NCBI RefSeq assembly: GCF_003987015.1 | Contig: NZ_PIPQ01000005.1 | Span: 1-64,000 of the forward strand | Length of the DNA: 64,000 bases | Direction: 5' to 3' | Source: Aliidiomarina taiwanensis | GTDB lineage: Bacteria; Pseudomonadota; Gammaproteobacteria; Enterobacterales; Alteromonadaceae | Part shown: positions 1 to 8,185 of the stretch, piece after piece | Position numbering within the stretch: position 1 is the stretch's first letter | Layout: each line of letters opens with the position of its first letter | Translations under genes and position numbers: made by a program | Notes under the pieces: model-generated | Seen by the model: only the letters and a program-made list of their open reading frames with translations | What the model was told of the DNA's origin: nothing | The model's database searches: none

Positions 1-35
1 TCTGAGAGAAGCAACGAAATCTGGTATCGTTGTCC

Positions 36-144
36 CTCGGTCAGCTGCCGATAACTCATGTTGGAACTCACTTTTTTTGGTCGAAAAGTAAGACTACCAC
101 ATGTCGGTAGCTGACCTCCCTTCGACCGATCCCATTACATGAGT
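36..144. repeat. Nested inverted repeats in non-coding DNA
   Basis: Left arm GGTCAGCTGCCGA (39-51) matches the reverse complement of TCGGTAGCTGACC (104-116) at 12 of 13 positions. Inside it, CATGT (57-61) pairs with ACATG (99-103) and ACTTTT (70-75) with AAAAGT (84-89). A competing partner exists: ACTCATGT (54-61) is also complementary to ACATGAGT (137-144). No convincing gene lies in 1-190. The element could be a structured RNA, a regulatory fold or the edge of a mobile or repeat element; the window edge hides its left context. Confidence 0.5.
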
Positions 145-190
145 GTTGCGGTTATTATCTGAATTCAGGCATTCAATATCCCTTTTGGAG

Positions 191-490
191 TTAACTAAGA
201 ATAGTTATCCTCTTTATTGACTCTATTAATATTATTTCTGTGCGACCTTTCCGGTCGAGATACATCCAATTATCTTTTACTTTTAGAAAGTCACCTGTAA
301 GGTAATATTCGTTCCACTGTGAACAATTTATATAAACTTTAATTTGTTTATTTTGAAGCTCTTCAAACATTCGTGTCACCTTAGCCAGTGGGCTACTTTT
401 AAACCCTTCACTTTCATCCTGATTACTTACTACCCAGTTGTCAATAAGGTTCCGTGCTCTGCCGCATTCAAAGAACAATAAAAAAAGCAC
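191..490 (-). CDS. Small hypothetical protein, possibly real but start uncertain
   Basis: I do not recognise this protein of up to 99 residues. The last 50 residues form a run of alternating hydrophobic and polar stretches (KVYINCSQWNEYYLTGDF, then LDRKGRTEIILIESIKRI) that would suit a small beta-barrel fold such as an SH3 or Sm-like domain; that is only a guess. The region is clearly more AT-rich than its neighbours. The longest reading begins inside the terminator hairpin of the serine dehydratase gene, so its first residues (MLFLLFF) come from the terminator T-run and are unlikely to be translated. The Met at 370 is an alternative start. It may be a remnant or a recently acquired gene. Confidence 0.3.
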   Translation of the reverse strand: MLFLLFFECGRARNLIDNWVVSNQDESEGFKSSPLAKVTRMFEELQNKQIKVYINCSQWNEYYLTGDFLKVKDNWMYLDRKGRTEIILIESIKRITILS

Positions 491-516
491 GCCGGCGGTC
501 TGCTGGCGTGCTTTTC
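484..516 (-). terminator. Intrinsic terminator downstream of sdaA
   Basis: AAAAGCACGCC and GGCGTGCTTTT form a stem around a short loop, with A/T runs on both outer sides, so it can act in both directions. It lies about 50 bases past the serine dehydratase stop codon. Confidence 0.8.
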
Positions 517-563
517 ATTTTCATCGCATTTTCAATCAATTAGCCTGGGCTAATGGTTATTAC

Positions 564-1985
564 TTAACACTCTGCAATATTTACAGCGATGGCTAAGCCC
601 CCTTCGGAGGTTTCTTTAAAGCGCTCGTTCATGCTTTGAGCCGTTTCCCACATGGTTTGAATCACTTCGTCTAAAGTAACACGGGCATTCGCTGGGTCGC
701 TTTCTATCGCAATATTGGCTGCGGTAATCGCTTTAATAGCCCCCATCGAGTTGCGCTCAATACAAGGAATTTGCACCAAGCCACCAACCGGGTCACAGGT
801 CAGGCCTAAGTGGTGTTCCATGGCTATTTCTGCGGCCATTAATACTTGGCCTGTCGAGCCGCCCATAATTTCAGTTAAGCCTGCAGCAGCCATGGCAGAG
901 GACACGCCGGTTTCTGCTTGGCACCCTCCCATAGCCGCCGAGATGGTGGCATTCTTTTTAAACAAGGTGCCAATTTCGCCCGCAACCAGCAAAAAACGAA
1001 TAATGTTTTCGTCGCCGGTAAATTCCGTAAAGGTTTGCGAATACATGAGCACCGCAGGAATAATGCCACTTGCACCATTGGTAGGCGCTGTAATAATGCG
1101 ACCGAAGCTGGCATTTTCTTCGTTCACCGCAAGGGCAAAGCAGGAAATCCACTTATTTATGTTGTCAAAGCTAGCTTCTGTTTCTACCACAGCATTAAAC
1201 CAGTCGTGCCGGTTGTCGAAGGTTCTTCCACCCAGTAACTTTCTACTTAAAGCTGCCGCTCGGCGTACCACGCGCAGTCCGCCGGGTAACTCGCCCTCTT
1301 GTGAAACTCCTTTATAAATACAGTCCTTAATATTGTCCCAAATGCGCAAGGCATGGGCTTGCGTTTCTGCTTTACTCCGCCAAGCTTCTTCATTGATATA
1401 AATCAGCTCTGAAAAGGACACATTTAGCTCTTCACAATAGCGTTCAACGTCTTCTGCTAAATGGCACGGGTATTTTGTGCGGGTGGCCACTTCATCCACC
1501 GAGGTGGCTTCTTGGGTGGTCACAAAGCCACCCCCTATGGAGTAGTAGTCTTGCTCTAACTCAGTACCATCTTTAAACACAGCCTTGAAAATCATACCAT
1601 TCGGATGAAAGTCGAGGTTTTTCTTCATATTCAGCACGAGGTGATGCCCATACACAAAAGGCACTTCCACCTCCCCGCCTAAGCGAAGGATTTCGCTGTT
1701 TTTAATCGCCTCAACCTTATTGGTAATTTGCGTTGTATCAATCACCTCGAAGTCTTCACCGGAAAGCCCAAGCATGCCCGCTATATCCGTGCCGTGGCCT
1801 ATACCTGTTTTTGCAAGTGAACCAAAAAACTCAACATACACCTCAGCCACATCAGACAAACTACGCTCTGCACGGATACGGTCTAAAAAAAGCTCGGCCG
1901 CTTTCCACGGGCCCATTGTATGTGAACTCGAAGGCCCTATGCCTACTTTTATAATTTCAAAAACGCTTATCGATCGTTTGGTCAT
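564..1985 (-). CDS. sdaA: L-serine ammonia-lyase (L-serine dehydratase), single-chain iron-sulfur type
   Basis: It deaminates L-serine to pyruvate and ammonia in the cytoplasm. The N-terminal domain carries the substrate-loop signature GIGPSSSHTMGP. The C-terminal catalytic domain has TAPTNGASGIIPA, GGCQAETGVSSA and LTCDPVGGLVQIPC, whose three cysteines fit the known [4Fe-4S] ligands of the family. At 473 residues it is slightly longer than E. coli SdaA. I start at the Met giving MTKRSISVFEIIK, which lines up with the family; an upstream in-frame Met at 2009 adds eight residues and has no better ribosome site. A small ankyrin-like gene lies just upstream on the same strand and probably shares the transcript. 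Confidence 0.95.
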   Translation of the reverse strand: MTKRSISVFEIIKVGIGPSSSHTMGPWKAAELFLDRIRAERSLSDVAEVYVEFFGSLAKTGIGHGTDIAGMLGLSGEDFEVIDTTQITNKVEAIKNSEILRLGGEVEVPFVYGHHLVLNMKKNLDFHPNGMIFKAVFKDGTELEQDYYSIGGGFVTTQEATSVDEVATRTKYPCHLAEDVERYCEELNVSFSELIYINEEAWRSKAETQAHALRIWDNIKDCIYKGVSQEGELPGGLRVVRRAAALSRKLLGGRTFDNRHDWFNAVVETEASFDNINKWISCFALAVNEENASFGRIITAPTNGASGIIPAVLMYSQTFTEFTGDENIIRFLLVAGEIGTLFKKNATISAAMGGCQAETGVSSAMAAAGLTEIMGGSTGQVLMAAEIAMEHHLGLTCDPVGGLVQIPCIERNSMGAIKAITAANIAIESDPANARVTLDEVIQTMWETAQSMNERFKETSEGGLAIAVNIAEC

Positions 1986-2030
1986 GTTAACTTCAACCAC
2001 CTTCATCAAAAGTGTATGTATTCTTGTATG

Positions 2031-2249
2031 CTACTTGTGTGTTTCATTCTTTTTCACAGGCAGGGCTTCAAGGACTTTTATTATTTCGGCATTATTATTT
2101 AGTTTTGCCAAGTCTAAAAGATAGCTTTTCTCTAAGTCTAATAAAGGCTCGGAGCCAAGCAACCGAACAACAGAGTCAAGGTCACCAAGTGCTATGGACG
2201 TTTTCAATGCTGAAAACCTCCCTATGCCATGCTCTTTTGGACGTGTCAT
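2031..2249 (-). CDS. Small ankyrin-like protein
   Basis: This 72-residue protein has a helix-turn-helix pattern reminiscent of one ankyrin repeat pair: residues 16-31 (TSIALGDLDSVVRLLG) and then LLDLAKLNNNAEIIKVLEAL. Its ribosome-binding sequence GGAGGAGGT directly precedes the ATG, which supports a translated gene. It ends about 45 bases before the serine dehydratase start on the same strand, so the two are probably co-transcribed. Its role is unknown; a protein-binding partner or chaperone for the enzyme would be speculation. Confidence 0.65.
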   Translation of the reverse strand: MTRPKEHGIGRFSALKTSIALGDLDSVVRLLGSEPLLDLEKSYLLDLAKLNNNAEIIKVLEALPVKKNETHK

Positions 2250-2336
2250 ACCTCCTCCTATACACTAGCCCTACCCAGTTCGTACGCCACATTATGCTCT
2301 ATGATGCACAATTCAAATTCTGAGCGACTTTAAATC

Positions 2337-2750
2337 ATGATTATTATTAACAATACTATCAGCCTTCACGACAACGAGATAGAAATTAGCGCTATCCGGG
2401 CACAAGGTGCTGGTGGGCAAAACGTCAATAAGGTGTCTTCTGCAATACACCTGCGCTTTGATATTCCAGCCTCAAGTTTAAACGATGAGCTCAAGCAGCG
2501 GCTGCTTGCCAGCAACGACAAACGCATAACGAAAGAGGGCGTGCTGGTTATAAAAGCACAAAGCCTCCGCACCCAAGAACAAAACAGGCTCGATGCAATT
2601 GAGCGCTTACAGCAGTTTATTATTGAGGCAACTCGCGTGAACAGACCGCGCACACCTACTAAACCTAGCAGAAGTGCGCGACGAAAGCGGACGGACCAGA
2701 AAACACAACGAGGAAAAACAAAGGCTTTACGGCGCAAGGTTGATATTTAA
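2337..2750 (+). CDS. arfB: Alternative ribosome-rescue peptidyl-tRNA hydrolase ArfB
   Basis: It releases nascent chains from ribosomes stalled on truncated mRNA. The release-factor-like domain has the catalytic motif GAGGQNVNKVSSA near residue 25, where GGQ is the hydrolytic tripeptide. The C-terminal tail from about residue 105 is strongly basic (SRSARRKRTDQKTQRGKTK), as expected for the helix that enters the empty mRNA channel. The length of 137 residues is normal for ArfB/YaeJ and too short for a true release factor because the codon-recognition domain is absent. It is transcribed away from the ankyrin-like gene and converges on the DUF2254 gene, whose stop is 2 bases away. Confidence 0.93.
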   Translation: MIIINNTISLHDNEIEISAIRAQGAGGQNVNKVSSAIHLRFDIPASSLNDELKQRLLASNDKRITKEGVLVIKAQSLRTQEQNRLDAIERLQQFIIEATRVNRPRTPTKPSRSARRKRTDQKTQRGKTKALRRKVDI

Positions 2751-2751
2751 T

Positions 2752-4029
2752 TTATTGACACCAAAATTCTGCAGCTTTTTCAACATGGGCAATATCTTCT
2801 TCAATATCAAGTGACTTCCTTGCTCTTTTTAAGGCTAAGCCAGCATGGTACTCTGCTGACTTGCTAATATCTTCATCTCCAAGTGAGGCCAAAGAACACA
2901 ACGCCTTCTGTAGCCGAACAGCCACCTCAACAACACCAGCTCCGTCACGAGCTATCACGGTAAATGCATCATCAAACATGTCTGGTACAGAAAGGCTGGG
3001 TACCGCAACTCGGTCGTATAATACTTTTTTGTGGCAGTTGTCCGGTGCAGGCTCATTCCACTGTGAAATTAAACGTATCAAGGTGCCTATTATTTTAATG
3101 GCTGTGCCCGGGTCGTTAATGCCTGGTGAAAGCGCTCGTCCGGCAATTTCTGATAGCACAACGAGACCAAATCTTGGATCATCGTCAAAGAGTCTGTCAT
3201 CGCCAATTTGGAACGCTTTGGTTAATCGAGATAGGTCTTTGTCAGCAATATCCTGAGAGGCTTGTCTCACATAAGCTAATACTTGGTTCGGTGCTGTAAA
3301 GGTGCCAGGCAAAGCCACCACTTCAACTATCACGTCGAACTCTTCTGCCCACGCTTGCAAAGCAACCATATCGATATGCTGTACATAGCCTATTCGAGAA
3401 CAATGCACCTCTTTACCAGGTTGTGCTTCTTCTGTTATAGGAATACCGCCCAACAAAGGGGCATTACGGCGGCGGAGTAGTGACGCAAGAGCGGCATTAT
3501 CAACCTTTTCAATAGTAGAGCCAACACGCCCTAACCGGGCAATACTGTCGACCCAGCGCACAAAGGTCACAATGACCATAGCAAAAACAACGACCGTCAG
3601 CACAAACAGTACAAACAAACTAGCTTTGCCATAGAAGGCGTTTTTAACGGCCGTAATTGCAACCACACTGAAAATAAATGAACCTACAAACGTAGATAGC
3701 GCGTTTTTAGAAACATCATCGGCGAGTACGAGTGAAAAAGCACGGGGAGTCGCTGTGTTACTGGTAGAAGAGTATGCCGATATCATTGAACCCACAGAAA
3801 AAGTTGCTATCACTAGCATGCTAGCAGACATAATAGACAGTAATGCTTGCACAGACTCTATAGATAATTCTGGGAAATATGAGCCTAACGGGGTTCCATC
3901 TGCTAACTTGGCTGAAAGCACAGCACTTACTGACAATAGACAAACAACTAAAGGCCTGACCCATAGTCGCTCTTTCAAGCGATTAAACAAAAAGCGGAGC
4001 CGTTCAAATGAAATCAATGTTGCCATCAT
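2752..4029 (-). CDS. DUF2254 integral membrane protein
   Basis: The N-terminal half carries about four transmembrane segments (near residues 25-40, 60-85, 110-130 and 135-160) separated by the conserved stretch SVGSMISAYSSTSNTATPRAF, typical of the DUF2254 family. The C-terminal half is soluble and contains GRALSPGINDPGTAIKII, another family hallmark. The function is unknown. An AAGGACG ribosome site precedes two adjacent ATGs (4029 and 4026); I choose the first. It stands alone on the minus strand, converging with arfB. Confidence 0.85.
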   Translation of the reverse strand: MMATLISFERLRFLFNRLKERLWVRPLVVCLLSVSAVLSAKLADGTPLGSYFPELSIESVQALLSIMSASMLVIATFSVGSMISAYSSTSNTATPRAFSLVLADDVSKNALSTFVGSFIFSVVAITAVKNAFYGKASLFVLFVLTVVVFAMVIVTFVRWVDSIARLGRVGSTIEKVDNAALASLLRRRNAPLLGGIPITEEAQPGKEVHCSRIGYVQHIDMVALQAWAEEFDVIVEVVALPGTFTAPNQVLAYVRQASQDIADKDLSRLTKAFQIGDDRLFDDDPRFGLVVLSEIAGRALSPGINDPGTAIKIIGTLIRLISQWNEPAPDNCHKKVLYDRVAVPSLSVPDMFDDAFTVIARDGAGVVEVAVRLQKALCSLASLGDEDISKSAEYHAGLALKRARKSLDIEEDIAHVEKAAEFWCQ

Positions 4030-4079
4030 CAACGTCCTTGATTGAAGTTCGTATCAACTAGGTTTAACAACAAATCTGT

Positions 4080-4538
4080 TTATGGGCGAGCTTTTTGCTG
4101 CACTCCTTGTAAGAAGTTGCGCAATATTTGATCCTTGCACTCGCGATAATTTTTATGCCCAGGCTTACGGAAAAATGCACTCAGCTCATGGCTACTTATT
4201 CTGAAGTCAACCAAACCAAAGATATCTAGCATCTCATTTGCTTTTAGGTTTAAAGCAATACGCAACTTTTGAAGCACCATGTTGTGCGTTAAGCGTTCTT
4301 CTGGCTGTGGCTGGGTGCCTTCTCGCTTACCACGCTTAAAGTTGATAAGGCCATTTAAAAATATCGCAAGCTCTTTATCTGTTAACGTTACAAATCCTTT
4401 GTCTTCGTCTTTCCGCAACCAGTCTACAACTTGCTCTTGGCTTACTGCTACGTCTGCTGCAGCAAAGATTTCAACCATGGTGCCATCTTTAAAGTCAAAG
4501 GCGTACCGCAGTCGGCGTAAAATATCATTATTAGTCAA
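4080..4538 (-). CDS. yehS: DUF1456 (YehS-like) protein
   Basis: The 152-residue protein is built of two copies of a roughly 65-residue unit, each starting with a variant of N(D/M)xLRRLRxAxxxK: MTNNDILRRLRYAFDFKD at the start and HNMVLQKLRIALNLKANEM from about residue 82. This duplicated arrangement is that of E. coli YehS (DUF1456). The biochemical role is not known. Translation appears to begin at TTG, preceded by GAGAGA. It lies 40-50 bases after the DUF2254 gene in the genome but is transcribed toward it, so the two could share a message. Confidence 0.88.
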   Translation of the reverse strand: MTNNDILRRLRYAFDFKDGTMVEIFAAADVAVSQEQVVDWLRKDEDKGFVTLTDKELAIFLNGLINFKRGKREGTQPQPEERLTHNMVLQKLRIALNLKANEMLDIFGLVDFRISSHELSAFFRKPGHKNYRECKDQILRNFLQGVQQKARP

Positions 4539-4612
4539 TGCACTGTCTCTCTTTATGAAGTGAACCCAGCCATTAACAAAACTACCGGGTGGGCTATTCT
4601 AACACAGCACAG

Positions 4613-4885
4613 TTAAATGAGTTGCGACCATACCAAGAGCAATAGGGCAAATACCACGCCACTGATCAGAATATGCATTGCGAGGCTTTTCGAGCCTGCA
4701 GTCAGCACTTGGTGCACATAACCAAAGAAAAACAGTAAACCGCCCGCTACAGCAAAGTCTAAAACGCCCCAGTTCACTTCCTGGGTAAAAAACATCGCCG
4801 TAAAGGGAGTAAGCAACACAATACATGTAATAGCAAGTACCGTATAAGTGCTGCGTTTTGATATGGTGAGCTTTTCAATATTCAT
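4613..4885 (-). CDS. Small three-helix membrane protein
   Basis: From the Met at 4885 this is a 90-residue protein with three hydrophobic helices (about 14-32, 40-58 and 68-88). No family is recognised. A longer reading to 4969 exists but would overlap the upstream DUF2231 gene in another frame and adds a proline/arginine-rich stretch that looks like shadow sequence. It is the last gene of the minus-strand cluster that starts with the ECF sigma factor at 6448, so it may belong to that regulon. Confidence 0.6.
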   Translation of the reverse strand: MNIEKLTISKRSTYTVLAITCIVLLTPFTAMFFTQEVNWGVLDFAVAGGLLFFFGYVHQVLTAGSKSLAMHILISGVVFALLLLVWSQLI

Positions 4886-4890
4886 TTGGC

Positions 4891-5313
4891 TTACCTTGTT
4901 TTGTTGTCCTGTCCCACGCCGTGGTGGTATACCAAGCGGCCACCGAACCAGCCTCCAACCAATAAGCACAAAAATCCGACGCCACTTATTAACAATAGCA
5001 CAGGCTCGGGGGCTCGAACCTGAAATTGTTCAATACCTAACAGCAAACGTAATGTAAAGAGCACCAGGGCGAGTGCCATTAGCCCCATGTGCCAATAGGC
5101 ATCGCGCAGTGCCGCACCTTCCGGTACCCGCATGAACTCTATGAAACCTGCAAGCATGGCCACTACGCCCGTTCCACACCCTACAAGTAATAAGGGGTTG
5201 GACCAACGCCAAGAAAGCTCACCAAAGAACAGGTTGGCAATATCGGTTAAGACCGCCAGTGACCAGCACGATACAGGAAAGTGCACAAGCACTGGATGGA
5301 GTGGATGGCGCAT
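4891..5313 (-). CDS. DUF2231 membrane protein
   Basis: The 140-residue protein starts MRHPLHPVLVHFPVSCW, the HP(L/V)H..L.HFP pattern typical of DUF2231 proteins, in which histidines sit at the start of the first helix. Four transmembrane segments follow, with WHMGLMALAL in the third. Members often sit beside cytochromes or redox genes, and the histidines could bind a metal or haem; that is inference. It lies in the minus-strand cluster between two other small membrane proteins, with only 4-5 bases to each neighbour, so a shared transcript is very likely. Confidence 0.8.
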   Translation of the reverse strand: MRHPLHPVLVHFPVSCWSLAVLTDIANLFFGELSWRWSNPLLLVGCGTGVVAMLAGFIEFMRVPEGAALRDAYWHMGLMALALVLFTLRLLLGIEQFQVRAPEPVLLLISGVGFLCLLVGGWFGGRLVYHHGVGQDNKTR

Positions 5314-5317
5314 GTTC

Positions 5318-5656
5318 TTAGAGCACCAAACTCAACAAAGTGAAGAAGCCAGCGACAGCGACCGCTGCATGAAGAAACACTAAGAATTTCGGAGGCAGCT
5401 TCTTTTTTAAATGAAAAGAAGCCAATAAGAAGCCTCCTAGGGCAGCTAACAACAAGAGCACAAAGCCTACCAATACTTGGCGGGGGGCAGAGCCCTGCAC
5501 CAGCATGATAACAAGCAATACCAAGCCTGTTGCTCCAAGCAGCGCGTGCACTACCGACAGTACCCAAGGAGCTAGTTTGTCACGTAACACACTGGCCGCT
5601 AATATTAAGCCGCCTAGGGCAGCGACACCGAACACAATCAATATATAGTGAATCAT
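5318..5656 (-). CDS. Small four-helix membrane protein
   Basis: The 112-residue protein consists almost entirely of four hydrophobic helices (about 3-22, 30-54, 60-82 and 90-111) with short basic loops (HLKKKLPPKF). No family is recognised. The ATG follows GGGAGAAGACCA, a good ribosome site. The DUF2231 gene follows after 4 bases and the ECF sigma gene lies about 50 bases upstream, so the sigma factor, this protein, the DUF2231 protein and the last small membrane protein look like one transcription unit. Confidence 0.65.
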   Translation of the reverse strand: MIHYILIVFGVAALGGLILAASVLRDKLAPWVLSVVHALLGATGLVLLVIMLVQGSAPRQVLVGFVLLLLAALGGFLLASFHLKKKLPPKFLVFLHAAVAVAGFFTLLSLVL

Positions 5657-5707
5657 TGGTCTTCTCCCAGTTTCATTGAGCTAACACTTGCTAATTCGTA
5701 CACTCAC

Positions 5708-6448
5708 TTATTTCTGATGTTTATCTTGCCGCACCCTTTTTAGAACCGCTCCAACGATACGATGGCAACGCTCGCCTGCAAACCCAAACGCATCACTCCA
5801 ATGACTATCAAACTCGCGGGCTAAAGCTGCACGAAGTAAGTTCTTTGCTCGAAAATAACGTGTCCGCACTGTCGCTTCTGGTATGCCTAAACAGTCGGAT
5901 GTTTCAGTTACAGACAAGTCTTCTAGCGCACGCAACACGAACACGCTGCGAAAGTCATCCGGCAACTTATCAATATTTTCTTCAATGAGCCGACGCATTT
6001 GTGCCGCATGAGCTGCTTGCTCAGGGGTCTCAGTAGGCGTTGTATACATAGCAAAGGTCTCCTGCATGTCGGCAGGTTCGGCAGTATGAATGGCTTCTAG
6101 ATGAGATTCGGTTGCAATTCTTGTACGGCGCTGTTGTTTCCGCAGGCGCATATAGGCCTCGTTCACAACAATTCGCGTAAGCCAAGTTGCCAGCTGTGCC
6201 TCTGCACGAAAGCTCGATAGAGCCCCGTAGGCTTTTATATAAGCATCCTGCACGGCTTCTTCTGCTTCTTGTTCACTTTGTAGAATACTCCGAGCTGTAC
6301 GGTACAGCCTTTGGTTGTAGCAGCGCATTAAAAATTCAAAAGCCATAAGGTCTTCAGCAAGAATACAATGTGCCAGCTGCATGTCTGACAATCGCCCGTA
6401 TTCAGACACGCCGGCTATGCGCTTGGTGGTAATCGACTGGTTCGCCAT
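5708..6448 (-). CDS. ECF-type RNA polymerase sigma factor
   Basis: Region 2 (about residues 30-100) has the typical FEFLMRCYNQRLYRTARSIL, EEAVQDAYIKAY and ATWLTRIVVNEA signatures. Region 4 (about 165-215) has LPDDFRSVFVLRALEDLS and IPEATVRTRYFRAKN, the DNA-binding helix-turn-helix. I start at MANQSITTKR because AAGGGAG lies 8-9 bases upstream; the longer reading to 6517 has no support. The linker between regions 2 and 4 is long, and a C-terminal extension of about 35 residues follows region 4. No classical anti-sigma factor is adjacent; three small membrane proteins follow instead and may include the regulator or the targets. Confidence 0.9.
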   Translation of the reverse strand: MANQSITTKRIAGVSEYGRLSDMQLAHCILAEDLMAFEFLMRCYNQRLYRTARSILQSEQEAEEAVQDAYIKAYGALSSFRAEAQLATWLTRIVVNEAYMRLRKQQRRTRIATESHLEAIHTAEPADMQETFAMYTTPTETPEQAAHAAQMRRLIEENIDKLPDDFRSVFVLRALEDLSVTETSDCLGIPEATVRTRYFRAKNLLRAALAREFDSHWSDAFGFAGERCHRIVGAVLKRVRQDKHQK

Positions 6449-6476
6449 ACACTTGCTCCCTTGCTGCTTTAACCTC

Positions 6477-6505
6477 ATAGATGCCACCAGGAAGAAACTT
6501 GTTCC
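6477..6505 (-). promoter_or_regulatory. Candidate ECF-type promoter of the sigma gene
   Basis: On the minus strand GGAAC (6505-6501) is followed after 19 bases by TCTAT (6481-6477), about 30 bases before the start codon. This resembles the GGAAC / TCTA arrangement of sigma-E-like promoters and would fit autoregulation. It is a pattern match only. Confidence 0.35.
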
Positions 6506-6596
6506 CGACGGGTGCAATATAGCTACTGTTAAATCTAGTATGGCAAGGAACCTAGGCTCTGCAATGAGGAGGGGGGCTCGCTTAACAAAGTCTCAC

Positions 6597-6633
6597 GCTT
6601 GTAGCCCACCACCAGGCGGCAGTGGGCTCAAGC
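6597..6633 (-). terminator. Hairpin downstream of gor
   Basis: GCTTG-TA-GCCCAC (6597-6609) pairs with GTGGGCTCAAGC (6622-6633) apart from a small bulge. It lies 20 bases past the gor stop codon. There is no clear T-run, so it may stabilise the 3' end or terminate weakly. Confidence 0.5.
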
Positions 6634-6652
6634 TCATGAGTTCGAACGCCTA

Positions 6653-8014
6653 TTAGCGCATGGTGACAAACTCTTCTGCGCTGGTTGGGTGCAAGGCAAC
6701 GGTTTCGTCAAATTGCGCCTTGGTGGCTCCCATTTTTATGGCTACGGCAAAACCTTGCAGTATTTCATCCATGCCTTCGCCAATACCGTGCATGCCTACA
6801 ACTTTCTCGTCGCTGCCGGCACAAACCAGTTTGAACGTGCTGAGTGCCCGGTGCGGTGTGACGGCGTTATACATGGCCGCGAAGCTTGAGTTATACACTT
6901 TCACTTCTGCTTCACCATACTTTTCAATCGCTTCTTGCTCTGTAAGACCTACAGTACCAATGGGCGGGTGACTAAAAACGATGGTTGGAATTAAGCTGTA
7001 ATCCATATGCGCGTCGGGTAGGTCTTTATTAAATAAGCGCTCGGCTAATTGGCGACCTGCTTTTATGGCCACAGGTGTTAACTCTGCTTCACCCGTAATA
7101 TCACCCACAGCATAAATACCCTTCACGTTAGTGTTTTGGTATTTGTCCGTGCGAATATAGCCCCACTCGTCAGCCTCTACGCCAGCTGCTTCCAAGTTAA
7201 TCGCGTCAGTGGCAGGCTCCCGACCAATTGCCCACACCAAGCAGTCAACGTCTGTAATCACTTCATTGCTCACCGTATGCACGTGCAATGTACCGTCGGC
7301 TTGCTTTTCAACTTTTGCCACCTCCGACTGGGTATGTAAAGTGACGGTCGCGTCTTGCTTCATACGCTCGAGCAACTGATCAATAATCGCTGGCTCAAAA
7401 GAGCGGAGGGGACGATCGCGGCGCACCAATAGGTGCGAGTCGGTACCCAGTGCACCTAACACTTGTGCTAATTCCACCGCAATATAGCCAGCACCAACTA
7501 CCACAGCTTTTTTAGGCTGTTCTGTGAGGGCAAAAAAACCATCCGAGTCAATACCATATTCCGCTCCTGGGACATTCGGTATCGTCGGACGCCCACCCAC
7601 TGCAATGGTAATGTGGTCCGCTGTAATCTGCTCACCATTAACTTCTACTGTGTTAGGCCCCACAAACTTGGCGAAGCCCTCAATAAACTCCACTTGGTTA
7701 CTTTCAAAGCCTCTGTGGTAACCACCATGAATACGTTCAATGTAAGCTTCACGACTTTGCACTAAACGGCCCCAGTCAAAAGGTTTTTGCTCTACATTAA
7801 AACCATAGGCTTCGGAATATTTAATAGCTTCTGCTATGTGAGCACCAAACCACATGACTTTTTTTGGTACGCAGCCTACGTTTACACAGGTACCGCCCAC
7901 GACCTTTGCTTCAATCACTGCGGCTTTTGCCCCACGCATGGCTGCACGGTTTGCTGAAGCAATACCGCCGCTTCCTGCACCAATACTCAAATAATCAAAA
8001 TGTCTTTGTGTCAT
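6653..8014 (-). CDS. gor: Glutathione-disulfide reductase
   Basis: It reduces oxidised glutathione with NADPH using FAD, keeping the cytoplasmic thiol pool reduced. The FAD-binding motif [14 protein letters not shown] is at the N terminus. The redox-active disulfide is in [13 protein letters not shown], the NADPH-binding motif is [14 protein letters not shown] and the following arginines ([10 protein letters not shown]) suit NADPH specificity. The C-terminal active-site signature is [13 protein letters not shown]. The start MTQRHFDY aligns with E. coli Gor and is preceded by GAGAGA; four more residues are possible upstream. The gene is monocistronic, diverging from the barrel protein at 8186. 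Confidence 0.96.
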   Translation of the reverse strand: MTQRHFDYLSIGAGSGGIASANRAAMRGAKAAVIEAKVVGGTCVNVGCVPKKVMWFGAHIAEAIKYSEAYGFNVEQKPFDWGRLVQSREAYIERIHGGYHRGFESNQVEFIEGFAKFVGPNTVEVNGEQITADHITIAVGGRPTIPNVPGAEYGIDSDGFFALTEQPKKAVVVGAGYIAVELAQVLGALGTDSHLLVRRDRPLRSFEPAIIDQLLERMKQDATVTLHTQSEVAKVEKQADGTLHVHTVSNEVITDVDCLVWAIGREPATDAINLEAAGVEADEWGYIRTDKYQNTNVKGIYAVGDITGEAELTPVAIKAGRQLAERLFNKDLPDAHMDYSLIPTIVFSHPPIGTVGLTEQEAIEKYGEAEVKVYNSSFAAMYNAVTPHRALSTFKLVCAGSDEKVVGMHGIGEGMDEILQGFAVAIKMGATKAQFDETVALHPTSAEEFVTMR

Positions 8015-8185
8015 ATTCTCTCTCATATAATCAGATACTATGCAGCTATGATCGCATTCAAAGGCTAGCGCTGCAAACCTAGTTTTATTACCCTCTTTAC
8101 TTAGTTCTCACCATAATTTCGTTGCTATTTTTTTAACATGTACTTAACCTCAGTTATAGCTCTGCAGGATTTAACGAAAGGAACC

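Noticed and set aside
1-150. Integron attC site
   Set aside because: Inverted repeats are present, but I could not find the required paired core sites (GTTRRRY and its complement), and no integrase or cassette array is visible.
715-1317. Open frame of 200 codons on the plus strand
   Set aside because: It is the complementary-strand shadow of the serine dehydratase gene, with no ribosome site or recognisable features.
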